Shown: in pieces, positions 23,195-35,045 of the stretch
How the letters are laid out: each line of letters opens with the position of its first letter
Position numbering within the stretch: the first letter of the stretch is position 1
Source: Selaginella tamariscina
Lineage: Eukaryota; Streptophyta; Lycopodiopsida; Selaginellales; Selaginellaceae
Assembly (NCBI GenBank): GCA_003024785.1
Contig: PUQB01000063.1
Coordinates: 584,039 to 648,038, forward strand
DNA: 64,000 nt
Reading direction: 5' to 3'
Made by a program: the position numbers and the translations under genes
Notes under the pieces: generated by a model
Told to the model about the DNA's origin: nothing
The model's input: the letters and a program-made list of their open reading frames with translations, nothing else
Databases searched by the model: none

Positions 23195-24340
23195 ATTCTT
23201 AATATAAAATAGTTTGACAATGTAATAATAATAATTATTATAAAAAATGATAAGGTATAATATTCTATAAATATTAATATGTTATTATATATTGATATAT
23301 TATAAGAGTGTAATTAAAAATTAAATTCAGGGAAAACACTCTTAAACATTTTCATTCTACAAGAGTATAATTGAAAAATACTGAATATTTTCTAATTGTT
23401 TAAGTAATTAATATATATCCTCTGTCCAACATAAATTTTGAAAATCACTGTCCCTCTCTCTCTCTCGTTTACAAAATTTAGGAGAGAGAGATGTATTTGC
23501 ATTTGTCTTATACACTGCAAATATTTGTCCGTCTTCTTTCTCCATTTTATTTACTTACTGATGCTTTTATGGAGCTTCATTTTTGGCAGCATCGGTGTGT
23601 GAATGCGTGTGCGCCCGTGGGTGTGCATACAGAGCTAAATACTTCGGGTCTGTACATATACGAAATTCTCTCTTGTGTTTACTTAAAATAATGTGACGTA
23701 CATAAACAAGTTTTTTAATGTATTGTATAAATTATAGTCAATAAAAATATAGTATATCCACTTTTGCCTCCCATTTATACTTTTATACCGTTAATGCTTG
23801 CATCTTTATATGTTGAGTTTGACACTCTGTATAAATTAATTTACATGTAAAGATTAATGTATTAATGTTTGACTTTTTTTATAAGTGGGTGGTACATGTC
23901 AAGTACATTTTGATATCTTCCATCCAATATTAAATTTAAATTATAAATTATATCTAATATAACATTAATTTATAACTATATTAAAAACGTATAACTTAAT
24001 TTACAACGTTAACTTTAAAATTAACATTACTGTTTATCCTAGCAGTGTGTATATTGAAAGATACTGTAAACACGTACGACTGTTTTGTTACAAGTATATG
24101 TATACACTATATACTATTATTGTCTCAACACAATTTTGTACAGTATATTTTTTACAAATTGTACATTTGACAGTCTTAAAGCCATGTGGCTCCATTTCAT
24201 TTATACATAGTAGAGTAAACCAAAAATGTTATAATTTAGGAGTTAATCATTGTTACTTATTGAATTGTGTTGACATATTCTAGATGTAATAAAAAACATG
24301 TTTGATTAGTGCACTTGGGTATTTAATGATAGTTCGATTA
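23195..24340. other. AT-rich DNA without supported gene
   Basis: Short open frames exist (for example near 23491 and 24047) but have low-complexity composition and no family resemblance. A (CT)n tract occurs at about 23451-23466. Confidence 0.55.
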
Positions 24341-24344
24341 AGTG

Positions 24345-24835
24345 TTGCTAAGTATTTATAAGAAATTCTAAGCAAAATTAAAAAATCCTCTCTCTAAGTA
24401 TTTATAATTTAATTAGGTAACTTTTTTGGGTGACTCTAGCAAGTTTGGCGTATTGAAGGGTTGATCTAACCCTATGGTTGCCCTAACCCCTTGGGTAGGG
24501 TTTAGGGGTAAGAATGTAGGATGTATCCCAAAGTCTAACTCTAATTCTTTTAAAGTTAATTTTTAGGTCCTTATAACTTAATTGGGCAACTCTAGCGAGT
24601 TTGGCGTGTTGGAGGGTCCTAACCCTATGGTTGCCCTAACCCCTGGGTAGGGTTTAGGGGTAAGAATAGTGATTAAATCCGTAGTCGAAAAATGCTACAG
24701 AAATATTTAATTACTAATCTAATTACTAATTTACTAATTACTACGTAGTATTTTTTTACTACGGCATATATCACTGGGTAAGAATGTAGGATGTATCCCA
24801 AAGTCTAACTCTAATTCTTTTAAAATTTATTTTTT
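24345..24835. repeat. tandem duplication containing gggtagggtttagggg blocks
   Basis: Two units (about 24400-24560 and 24570-24835) share the phrases ctctagc(a/g)agtttggcg, ccctatggttgccctaac and gggtagggtttaggggtaag. The second unit is interrupted by a 108-bp miniature element. A diverged inverted relative lies at about 43700-43925, at the edge of the insert in Ty3 copy C. Confidence 0.7.
24668..24775. mobile_element. 108-bp miniature inverted-repeat element with 10-bp target duplication
   Basis: The ends are imperfect inverted repeats: AGTGATTAAATCCGTAGT on the left, and the reverse complement of the right end is AGTGATATATGCCGTAGT. The decamer GGGTAAGAAT lies on both sides (24658-24667 and 24776-24785). 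The other tandem unit (near 24506-24520) shows the empty site. A 9-11 bp duplication is the mark of Mutator-like transposition, so this is probably a MULE-derived MITE. It codes for nothing. Confidence 0.75.
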
Positions 24836-24970
24836 GTATTAACTAGGCAAAGGGCCAATTGGTGTTTATGAGAGGGCCCTTGGTCATGATAACCTAATTA
24901 CACTTCAGTCTTTTTACTTACATATCCCATAATCTTTACCCGAGCAGTCAACCCACTAGGTTAGAACTAT

Positions 24971-25590
24971 GACGCTCTCCACCCATTTGAGAAAGTGGAT
25001 GCCTTCATCCACGAACTCAAAGGGTTGCTACTATGTCTTCCTCCAGACACTCTCCACCCATTTGAGAAAGTGGATGTGAACTCAAGAGTTGCTACCATGC
25101 CTTCCTCAAGAATGTGGAGCTCAGAGGTAGTCCCATACACGCTACGCTTGGCTTGTACATCTCATAATCTTTACCCGAGTAGTCAACTCACCAGGCTAGA
25201 ACTATGACACTTTTTACCCATTTGAGAAAGTGGATGCCCTTATCGTACTCAAGGGTTGTTATTATGCCTTCTCTCCACCCATTTGAGAAAGTGGATGCTC
25301 TCATCCACGGACTCAAGGGTTGCTACTATGCCTTCCTCCAGAATGTGAAGCTTAGAGGCAGTCCCATACACGCTACGTTTGGCTCACACATCCCATGATC
25401 TTTACTCGAGTAGTCAACCCACCAGGTTAGAACTATGACACTCTCCACCCATTTAAGAAAGTGGATGCCTTCATCCATGAATTCAAGGGTTGTTACTATG
25501 CCTTCCTCCAGACACTCTCCATTCATTTGAGAAAGTAAATGCCCTCATCCATGAACTCAAGAGTTGCTACTATGCCTTCCTCCAAAATGT
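24971..25590. repeat. minisatellite array, left part
   Basis: Diverged repeats of ctccacccatttgagaaagt...ggatgcc(t)tcatccacgaactcaagggttgctactatgccttcctcca, in places joined into longer units with catcccataatctttacccg and aatgtg(g)aagct(c/t)agagg. The array resumes at 40097-40455, so the 14.5-kb element 1 sits inside it. Confidence 0.8.
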
Positions 25591-25617
25591 ATGCAAGTTG
25601 TAACTAAAATGGGCATG
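25591..25617 (+). repeat. left TIR of element 1 (transposase side)
   Basis: It starts ATGCAAGTTGTAAC and ends GGGCATG. The right end in reverse complement reads ATGCACGTTGTAAC...GGGCATG. If the T before it is counted, the TIR would be TATGCA with a TG duplication; the 4-bp ATGT reading is preferred. Confidence 0.85.
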
Positions 25618-26097
25618 GCTATAGTCCCATTTCCTAATAATTAGCAATTTTAGCTATTTAATTAGCATTTTCTAATATTAAAGGAATATTCTTTAGAATA
25701 TATGTTTGAAAAGAGAATATTCTTTAGAATATTCTATTTTGTATTCTACCCTTTAATAAATTATAGCATTCATTGAACAAAAATTAATAACATTAAAAAA
25801 GTAGAATGTATTAAATTATATAATATATTGCCTAATATAACAATTAAGGAAGAGCATAAGAGGTACATTATATAAATATTGATGTTGTTATTAAAATATT
25901 AATATTTAAATATAACATTATTAATTAAAAATTTGTAGTAGTAATAATATATATATAAAATCCTATAATAATATAGTCAATCTTCCATATCATTTTTTAA
26001 ATTTATATAGTTAAGTATACAATTTGGTACTATTATTAAAGAGTTTATAATAATTATGAATATTAAATATATGATATTTTATAATTTTGTAATTGCT

Positions 26098-29000
26098 TTA
26101 AGCTTCAGAAAACATACATTCCCTTGCAGTTTTGTTAATCGTGACTTTATCAACGCTTCTTGGAATCCACCCATATCGAATGGATTTAACATTTATAAAA
26201 CATGCTGGGTCTTTTTGATTGGGAGACCATGTTTTCTCTAGGCATCCATTATATCTTTCGCTCTCCTTCTCGTGTCGCCTTTTTTGTGGTTTGAACCATG
26301 CAACCTTAACAATACTATTTTTTGTGATTACTTCAGGTGTGTCGATAATTTGACCCATCCAAATAGGCTGATTATATGACGCATCTGGAGTAATGAGAAC
26401 CATCATTAGTTTTTGAAGATCCTTGCAACAATCAAAGTATGCTTTAGGTTTTTGGTTCCTTTGTCCAACAAAGTGTGGGGTTTGCACTTCCACATCACTA
26501 CTGGCTTCTATGTCGTCTGTGCTCAGTGATGTCATTTCAATCTCCTCTCGCCACCTTGTTTTAGGCCAGAAAGGGGTGTTGCAATTCTGTACTTGTGACA
26601 GTAGGCCCTTCCAACTCTCGAACAACAGTCTCCCAATAGTTGACCACATGCTTATATAGTTCTGAGTAACCAGTTGCCTTATCAGAATTCTTTGGCATCG
26701 ATTTTTGAACCCATGCCACATATTTTTTGATGCCATCAATAATAACCTCTTGTTCCTTGAGCTGGGCACTCAATGGAATAGGGTCTGGTTGTCCTTCTGG
26801 GAGAAGTGGCTTTCCATCCTCTCCACTTTTGAAGAGCATTAAGCCCTCTTTCGGTAACCACTCCTGCTCTGATGGCCGTAACTTGTACTGCATAATAGGT
26901 ATACCATCTCGTATGGAGAAAAAGAATTGTAGCGGCACAAGGTGACCAACTAAAGAATCACTCCCTTCTTTTATATACTCCTTGAGAAATTTTTTGAAGT
27001 CTGGCACCTCAGTCACAAGCAAAGCACAACTTTTTTTGGAGATGCAATTTTCAAAAAGATTCATCATATGCGGTAAGGTAAGTGCACTTGTCCTTTTTGT
27101 AGAGTTGGAGACCTTGCTGAAGAACGCATCAATATCTTCATGAGTGTGACCAACCATAAGGAAACTGAGCGTGATTGTTTCAAACACACCTTTGGCAACA
27201 AGCATTGACAAGTATGCTAGCACATATCTAGAAAATAAAAGTAAGTATGAGCTTGAGAAACCCTTAAGTAAAATGATTTACCTATTTTTGTTCTCGCCTG
27301 CACAATTATCCATCTGTAAAAGCAAATGACGAGGAAGCTTATTTGATGTTGAGGACACATGTACACTATTTGAGCTAGATCCCTCCACTGAACCTGAACT
27401 CTCAACAGGGCCATCTGTTTTTTGTGCAGGTTGCTGACAATGCCTCTCATATTCCCAAGTAGCCTCAAGTGCAGACGTGTTCATGAGAGCATTATGTAAA
27501 GGTTGAAGGTGTTGTTTCTTCACTTTGAGATCACTGATAGGACTTGTCTGTGAGTGGGCTTCAAGGTTTCTGAAACACATGGCTAACGACCCAATAGTGA
27601 AATTGGAGTCGCTAGACCAATGTGGAAGTGAAAAGTGTCCATATGACTCACAACCGTGTCCATGTGTTAGCACACCTGTTAAAGAAATCGGAAGTTTCAT
27701 GACATTTCCAAGGCACTTTGGTGTTGCAAAGAGCTTTGGAATGCTGGTCTTTGAATGATCCATCTTGTCATGGATCAAGCACAGGTACTCTGATGGGCGT
27801 GACACAGAAAGCATGCGGTGTGCATAGTACTGAGACCGACAAGTTTGTTGTGCAATCATGTGGGCCTCCATCTTCCTTTGAATGGTAGTGATCTCCACCA
27901 AGGTTTTTGCACAAGCCTCTGCAGCCTTCAATGATGTACAAGTGTCACACTTAGAAAAGCTAGAGTGTTTTGCAATCTCCACATCCTTAAAATGAGTATT
28001 CCATATGTTGTTGAAGGTACCAGTGCAGATTGCTTGGAGCCCCATCAAACTGAGGCACTTGTTCACATGTTCACACAGTTTCAATTGAGTGTAGATTGAA
28101 GGTAAAACCTTGAGATTTTCCCTGACCCCTGCATTTGTGGTTCGGCATTTGTGAGGCATCCTGTCTGCATTTGCTTCCACAAAAGCCTTGAGTATCTCTA
28201 TGGCTGCCATGATGTGAGAGCGGGTTTTGACCAAGCCAGTGTTCCCATGAACTGAGGTTCGCGCTCCATCTAGCCACTCATCCCTCCGACGGTAGAACGT
28301 GGTCTTTGGGATCCCGTATATACTGTACCAAGCTTTGAAGCAGATGGCCACCTTATTAAATACCATGGATGTACTCTGATAACCTGTGTCCGAGGCCATT
28401 CCATCAATACACCCAGTTAGTGCAGCATATACAAACTCATGCCTTTGCTTTTGGGTGAGCATACGAAAGACATGTCTACATTGGGTAATTTCATCTGCCA
28501 TCTGACAACACTTCTTCTTGCAACAGTCAATCGTGGAAATGCTCGTAACACTTTCGGAAGATGTAGGATCCATCTTTACCCTCTTGCTGAAACTTGCAGG
28601 GGAAGATCTACAACCCATGAATCGCCTTTTTCTTACAATAGGACCAATGCAAGGAACCTCTTCAAATATGAGTTGTTCTTCCGGGTTGTTATTATTGAAA
28701 TCCAACCCAGAATATGTTGAACCATCTTGCCGTCTTAATTCAGATGTTCGCCACCTCACGAGGGATCCAGGATACAATGTGCCATTAGGTGAAACCTCTG
28801 TCACAACTACACCCACGAAGTCGGACCCTAGTTTCTCTTCTGACACTGCTTCCATTGGATTTATAGCTGTGATGATGCCTCTTCCGACTTCAATCTCACG
28901 AAGAAAGAGAATCACCTCATCCATCACAGCAGGCAAGCCATCATCTGGTAAACTCGTGCTACTATTTGTTTGTGACTCTGCATATTCTGTGTCAGCCTTG

Positions 29001-29224
29001 ACTTCATCCAAATTCCACAATACAGGAGAACCCTCCTCAAATTCCATTCCCAGAACCTCAACATGCTTGAAAATGGTGTTCACCCATACGTACACACAAG
29101 ATCCTTGGGAAATATTGTGACATGATGCATTATTATCTCGAACTTCCACAGTTCCAGTGCCAACTATCTCGTTGTTCCGAAGAAGACATACTTTATCTCC
29201 AGTATTAAACATATTGTCCTGCAC
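26098..29224 (-). CDS. transposase-like protein (DUF7869-like, RNase H fold inferred), element 1
   Basis: Exon 27282-29224 (647 codons) joins across a 54-bp intron (27228-27281, AG|GTAAAT...TTCTAG) to an exon reaching 26561. The join gives NKNRYVLAYLSML. Residues 1-90 and about 100-170 look like two small beta-rich repeats (GTGTV...YVWV and GRGII...GVVV). A Cys-rich stretch is at 234-240, HFKDVEI at about 413, and CDTC at 426-429. Candidate catalytic acids are DKMD (486-489), QMDN (637-640) and GHTHEDID after the intron, matching the D-D-E/D spacing of RNase H-fold transposases. From memory, this signature is that of DUF7869 proteins of plants and animals. The frame changes near 26565, and a coding-like C-terminus continues to 26098. 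The real start may lie in an upstream exon, because tgcag|GACAATATG at 29219 is an acceptor-like site. It is the likely mobility gene. Confidence 0.75.
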
Positions 29225-29359
29225 ATAAATAATTGTATTATTTATGATATCTGTTTATGCAATATTTTTAAGAAATCTGAATTACGGTTACTTAATAATA
29301 TGCATATGCAATAATACATAATTATGTTTAGAGATAATATCTCATGTTTGATTAATACA

Positions 29360-30200
29360 ACTGATGGGCGGGATTAATCCCGCCACGAATCCCTCCGACG
29401 AGGAACGGTCGGCGGGATTAATCCCGCCGCCGACTCAACCCCTTCGGAGAGAGTCGGCGGGATTAATCCCGCCGCGACTCCCTCGACGGGAAAGCCTGAA
29501 GAGCGGCGGGATTAACCCGCCGCCTCTCAACCCTTCGGAGAGAGTCGGCGGGATTAATCCCGCCTTGGACTCCCTCCGACAAGGAAGAGCCGGCGGGATT
29601 AATCCCGCCGCCTCTTCCTCCTCGGGGGAGTCCGGCGGGATTAATCCCGCCGACTCTCTCCGACGAGGAAGGGAGTCCGGCGGGATTAATCCCGCCGACT
29701 CATCCTCGCCGGAGAGAGTCGGCGGGATTAATCCCGCCGGACTCCCTTCCTCGTCGGAGGAAGAGGCGGCGGGATTAATCCCGCCGGCTCTTCCTTGTCG
29801 GAGGGAGTCCAAGGCGGGATTAATCCCGCCCACAATTCTTACGACGGGGAATGGGTGGCGGGATTAAACCGCACATAACTCTCTCCAAAACTATGATTTC
29901 AAAGAGATCTCGGGATAAATCCTGTCCCCAAATCTTTAAAACAGTGAAGTGGTGGCGAGATTAATCCCGCCACCCCTTCCCTGCCTCCTAAAATGGTTGG
30001 CGGGATTAATCCCGCCGACAACTCTTTCTAATAAATTCTGGTAACTCTTCATCAGTTGAGAAGGTTATCGACGGGATTAATCCCGCCACTCTTTTTCAGT
30101 GGCGGAGAAGCATTGCCCGGGAGATGGTGGCGGGATTAATCCCGCCACTTCTTCAAAGAGGCGAAAAAGAAATGGCCGGATTAATCCCGCCGCCCCGGTT
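29360..30200. repeat. palindrome cluster I (GGCGGGATTAATCCCGCC)
   Basis: About 17 exact or near-exact copies of the 18-bp perfect palindrome, spaced mostly 40-60 bp apart. They are separated by GC-rich spacers that are themselves partly palindromic (gagtcGGCGGG...CCCGCCgactc). Within it, 29547-29830 forms one large inverted repeat of about 130-bp arms. The palindromes are CpG-rich islands in AT-rich DNA. They lie just upstream of the transposase start, so control of that gene is possible. Short ORFs through them are artefacts of the repeat. Confidence 0.9.
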
Positions 30201-30361
30201 AACCTAGAATATTAAGTTAAAAGGATATTTAAACGTGATAAATCCCTAACGGAATATATTATAATCCTAATGCATTTCTAAACCCCTAAATTGTAATTTT
30301 AAGAGAGAATGTAAGAGAGTGAATCTTAATAAGTATTTTTAAATTTGTTTATAATACTTAC

Positions 30362-30437
30362 TTGTAAACAGCACTGAAGGCGCCGTGCTTTCCTATAAAG
30401 AATAGCACCCAATTTAATCTCGCTCCTGAGATGATCA
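30362..30437 (-). pseudogene. kinase-like exon fragment (glycine-rich loop), element 1
   Basis: On the minus strand, a pyrimidine-rich acceptor (TTCATAG) is followed by a 76-bp segment ending ...GTTTACAA|GTAAGTATT, a strong donor. The second half encodes IGKHGAFSAVYK, which fits the protein-kinase glycine-rich loop (GxGxFGxVYK) with Ser at the third Gly. In the deleted copy at 52407-52484 the exon is 78 bp and open throughout. Here 2 bp are missing, so the frame shifts inside it. It may be a captured host exon or a relic of another element gene. No other kinase exon was found. Confidence 0.55.
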
Positions 30438-31786
30438 CTATGAAGAAAAAAGAAGATCTAAAGAGTGAAAAATACAGAAATGAAGAAACCCTTGCCGGAG
30501 AAAGAACCAGATCTGAATTTGAGTGGGAAATTAAATGCATTTTCAAATTTATATGTCAGACCGACAATACATATGTCAGAAATTCAAATTTTTAAAAAGA
30601 ACAGAAAATAAAATTTAAGATGAGTTGACACAAATATCCGACACTCTGACATATATACTCTCCAGTTCCAATGAGTATTTTAAAATTGCATTTAATGTTA
30701 TTCAAGTGATTCAAGCTGTTTAATATTACGAAATTTTAGACTATATTCTACATTCTTAGTATTCAAGTATATTTATATTATATATATATATAAATATATA
30801 CTTATACAATAAATAAATTGATATATTATTATGTATCATTTAAAATATATTCATAGTCTGTTTATTATTATTATTTTCTTAATTACTCGAGTATTTAGTT
30901 TTCATTTCCTAGTATCAATGGGATATTCTTTAATATTTTATTAATATTTGAAGAATATTCTAATATTAAACCTGATTATCATAATTAAATTAGTCTTGTT
31001 CTTAATTATTGCAGTAATTATTCTACATTTGTATATATTAATGGGATTTTCTCAATTAATTTGTTATTATTTCAAGAATATTCATGTGTTAAACCTTATT
31101 ATCAATATTAAATTAATACACACTATGAACATATTTTAAATTATACATAATAATACATCATTTTATCTAATATATAGTCATATATAGTTTTAATATATAT
31201 AAAATATCATTTCCTTAATTACTTGAGTAATTAATCTTCTTTATATTAATGGGATATTCTTTATTATTTTCTTATTATTCCAAGAATATTCCAATATTAA
31301 ACATGATTATGATAATTAATTTAGTTAATTATTTGAGTACTTAATTTACATTTGTATATATTAATGGGATTTTCTCAATTAATTTCTTATTATTTCAAGA
31401 ATATTTCAATGTTAAACCTTTTTATCAATATTAAATTAATATATATTATTAAAACTATATATGGCTATATATTAGATAAAATCATATATTATTATGTATA
31501 ATTTAAAATATGTTCCTAGTGTGTTTATTAATTTTATTTTCTTAATTATTCGATGTTTGTTTTGCACACATATATAAACACAATCATAAATTTACACACG
31601 CATTACAAGAACTTACAAAAACACATATGCACACACATGCACAACCCTAAACCAAACTGAAGAAATATGTTGCTTCTTTATTGAAAACATCATGTTCAAC
31701 GCATGTATGATATATGTACTCAATCTGTGTATATGTAACACATTGAATTTACATGTGTAATATTTATATTAAGCTTGTTGGGAGCA
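30438..31786. other. AT-rich interior of element 1
   Basis: A very AT-rich stretch with diverged internal repeats (for example atgggat(a/t)ttct near 30919, 31039, 31247 and 31365, and caagaatattc near 31073 and 31273). No gene is supported. Confidence 0.6.
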
Positions 31787-32300
31787 AACCCTAAACCCTA
31801 AACCCTAAACCTAAACCAAACTACCCTAATATGTAACACAATGAATTTACTCATGTAATATGTATGTATGTCTGTGTGTATACACGTGTGCATGTATATA
31901 TGTGTACTCTGTATGTATATATGTGTACTTTCTGTCTTCTCTCATACATACACACCATGCATGATCCATGTTAATATGTACTGTCTCTCTTCTCTCAAAC
32001 ATACACACCATGCATGATCTATAATATGTACTCGGTCTCTCTAATATTATGTACTAATATGTATGTATGTCTGTGTGTATAATACACACCATGCATGATC
32101 CATATTAATATGTACTGTCTCTCTTCTCTCATATACTATGTATGTATATCTGTGTATAATATGTGTAAGTATATATGTGTACTAATATATGCAATGTGTA
32201 CAAAAATAATTTTTCAACACTCTCTCTTCTCTCATACATACACACCATGCATGATCCATCCTAAATCCAAAACCCTAAACCCTAAACCCTAAACCCATGT
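31787..32300. repeat. telomere-like CCCTAAA blocks and CATGCATG-containing repeats in element 1
   Basis: Short runs of the plant telomeric heptamer occur at about 31787-31815 and 32270-32295. Between them, a phrase of the form tctcttctctcatacatacacaccatgcatgatccat recurs about five times with changes. Both features recur, inverted, in element 2 (51620-52140), so they belong to the element and are not random neighbours. Confidence 0.7.
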
Positions 32301-32589
32301 AATATGTGTGTATGTCTGTGTGTATACACGTGTGTATGTATATATTATGTGTATTAATATATGCAATGTTTAACACTCTCATGGACACACACATGTTAAA
32401 TCCCTGCATGATTTATATTTTTGAGGTGTATGTGATACACCCACACACACGCACGCGCTAATAATATAATGAAAGAATATTCGTTTAGGGCGAATCTATA
32501 TTTTATTCTTTTTAGGGTTTAAGTATATTCTCAGAAGGAATATTCTATTAGGGTTGATATATATATTTAATTCCTTTAGGGTTTAGGTA

Positions 32590-32657
32590 TATTCTTAGGG
32601 TTTCAAGAGGCGGCGGCTGTGAAATCGGCGGCGGCGGCTGTGCACACAGGTGAGATC

Positions 32658-32688
<31 letters not shown>

Positions 32689-32909
32689 ATATGTATAGGA
32701 GTGTGCGTATAATTTTTTTCTTAGTTTTATCTCTCGCACACACACGCACACTCCTGTGTATGTATATGTGTGTCTGTATGATTTATTTGTTTCGCTCACA
32801 CACGCATACACACGATATACATATACACATATATATATATACCTATATACATATATACATACATATATTATGTGTACCAGTATCTGTAAATTTTTTTTAT
32901 TGATCTTGC

Positions 32910-32986
<77 letters not shown>

Positions 32987-33520
32987 ACCAGTATCTGTAA
33001 ATTTTTTTTTATTGATCTATCTCTCCCACACACACGCGCACTGCTTTACACACACACACACACACACACAGATATATATATATATATTATATATATATAT
33101 ATATAATATAATCAATGCATATTAACAAATAGTATACAACACTAGTTATATATATGCTTATATATTCACATTTTTTTATATCTAATACACACATATATAT
33201 GTGTGTGTTTTTCTGTATAATTTTATTTATTTATTAGTTTTATCTCTCGCACACACACGCACACTCCTGTGTATGTATATGTGTGTGTGTGTGTTTGTTT
33301 ATCTGTATGATTTTATTTGTTTCGCTCACACACGCATACACACATAAATACAATACACACATATATATACCTATGTACACACATATATTAGGTGTACCAG
33401 TACTGTATAAGTTTATTTATTTATCTATCTCTTGCACACACGCTACCACTCCTATACATACATACATACATATATATACACACACACACATATATATGTG
33501 TGTGTTTTTATCTCGCTAAG
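32590..33520. repeat. dinucleotide microsatellites (CA/GT, TA) in element 1
   Basis: Long (CA)n, (GT)n and (AT)n tracts, with the phrase tctcgcacacacacgcacactcctgtgtatgtatatg repeated near 32735 and 33245. A GGCGGC-rich segment lies at 32608-32640. No gene is supported; open frames here are low-complexity. Confidence 0.8.
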
Positions 33521-33524
33521 CCCT

Positions 33525-34945
33525 CGAGCGGCGGGATTAATCCCGCCGCTATATAGTTCCATGGCGGCGGGATTAATCCCGCCGCCGAGGCCCTTCAGGC
33601 ATGGGTGAGCGGCGGGATTAATCCCGCCGCTCATCCATGCCCTGCGCGGAATGCGGCGGGATTTATCTCGCCGGCAATGGCCTGTGTGAAGGTTCTAATG
33701 GGCGGGATTAATCCCGCCGGATTCCGCGCAGGGCATTTACAGGGAATGGGCGGCAGGATTAATCCCGCCGCTCTTCGGTTTGTCGTAGAGCGGCGGGATT
33801 AATCCCGCCGCCCAGGGAATTCACGCAGGACATGAACGGCGGGATTAATCCGGCCCCACGCTCATGCCCTTCGCGGAGGGCGGCGGGATTAATCCCGCCG
33901 TTCATGTCCTGCGTGAATTCCCTGGGCGGCGGGATTAATCCCGCCCCCACCCATCCCTGTTCAAAATGCCGCAGCCAATATATATGTGTGAGCGCATGAT
34001 TTACGAGAGGGCGGCGGGATTAGCCTCCGAACCTTCATTACCCGGTGGCGAGATTAATCTCCGAACCTTCATTACCCCATTGGTATGTTGAATCAATCCC
34101 GACTAACTCTGTCTGAGACGGAGAAGGTTTACAAAATACCAATGGAGGGAACCGAGAAGGGTGGTGGGATTAATTTCACCATCCCTTACATGGTGGGCGG
34201 GATTAATCCCGCCGCGTACGCATGCCCTGCGCGGAATCGGGCGGGATTTATCCCGCCGCCATTGGCCTGCCTGAAGGGCCTAGGCGGCGGGATTAATCCC
34301 GCAAGATTTCGCACAGGGCATTGGCGTTCGGCGGGATTAATCCCGCCGACTAAGGCCCGAGTGAAGGGCCTGGGAGGCGGGATTAATCCCGCCGGACGCC
34401 AATTCCCTGCGGAATCGGGCGGGATTTATCCCGCCGCCATTGGCCTGCTGAAGTGCCTAGGCGGCGGGATTAATCCCGCCCGATTCCGCGAGGAATTGGC
34501 GTCCGGCGGGATTAATCCCGCCGCATAGGGACCGAGTGAAGGCCCTGGGCGGCGGGATTAATCCCGCCGAGTCTTCAATGCCTGTTGGAGAAATGAATCT
34601 CGCCACCCTTCCCTTTTTCCTCCATTGGTGAGTTGGACCAATCCCAAACGTTTCTGTCTAAGACGTAGAAGGTTTACAACATACCAATGGAGGGACTGGG
34701 AAGGGTGGCGAGATTCATTTAACCATCCCTTACATGGTGGGCGAGATTAATCCCGCCCCTTTCTGGAGTCACTGAAGGGGTGTGAGAAATAAATCCTGCC
34801 CAGTTCTCTCTGAGACCGAGAAGGGTGGCAAGATTAATTCCGCACTCCCGTTCAAGGCCTCCAGAAAGGTGGCGAGATTAATCCCGCCCACTCTTTCAGG
34901 AGGCATTGAAGGGGTGGCGAGATTAATCCCGCCGCACCTTCCATG
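33525..34945. repeat. palindrome cluster II (GGCGGGATTAATCCCGCC), element 1
   Basis: Roughly 25 copies or near copies of the 18-bp palindrome, some as variants gattTatc or CTCGCC, at spacings of about 40-50 bp. Longer inverted repeats span neighbouring units (for example around 33795-33945, with gggaattcacgcaggacatgaac and its complement). It lies upstream of the ParB-like gene. The same cluster recurs inverted at 62715-64000. Confidence 0.9.
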
Positions 34946-35045
34946 TGAATATATATGTGTATTAGTATATATAAGTTGCATATCTCATTTTATTTACTTT
35001 TATCATCTTTCATATATTTCGAGTAAAAGCTAGGAATCTATGTAA

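Noticed and set aside
23491-23691. 66-codon open frame as a gene
   Set aside because: Isolated in AT-rich DNA, without motif, splice context or a second copy.
29364-29867. Open frames across the palindrome clusters encoding repeated GGINPA peptides on both strands (also at 33452-34528, 52873-53247 and 63125-63571)
   Set aside because: The peptides come from reading GGCGGGATTAATCCCGCC, which is open in several frames on both strands. There is no start context, splice logic or conservation of frame between copies.
31787-31815. Chromosome end (telomere)
   Set aside because: Only a few heptamers, internal to a transposon and repeated in another copy of it; the sequence continues on both sides.
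32619-33519. Open frames rich in Tyr, Ile and His-Thr repeats (also 50650-51209 and 648-851)
   Set aside because: Translations of CA/GT/TA microsatellites, with no conserved protein content.
33525-34945. CRISPR-like array of regularly spaced palindromes
   Set aside because: The repeats are short perfect palindromes with variable, partly mirrored spacers, in a eukaryotic transposon with no cas genes.
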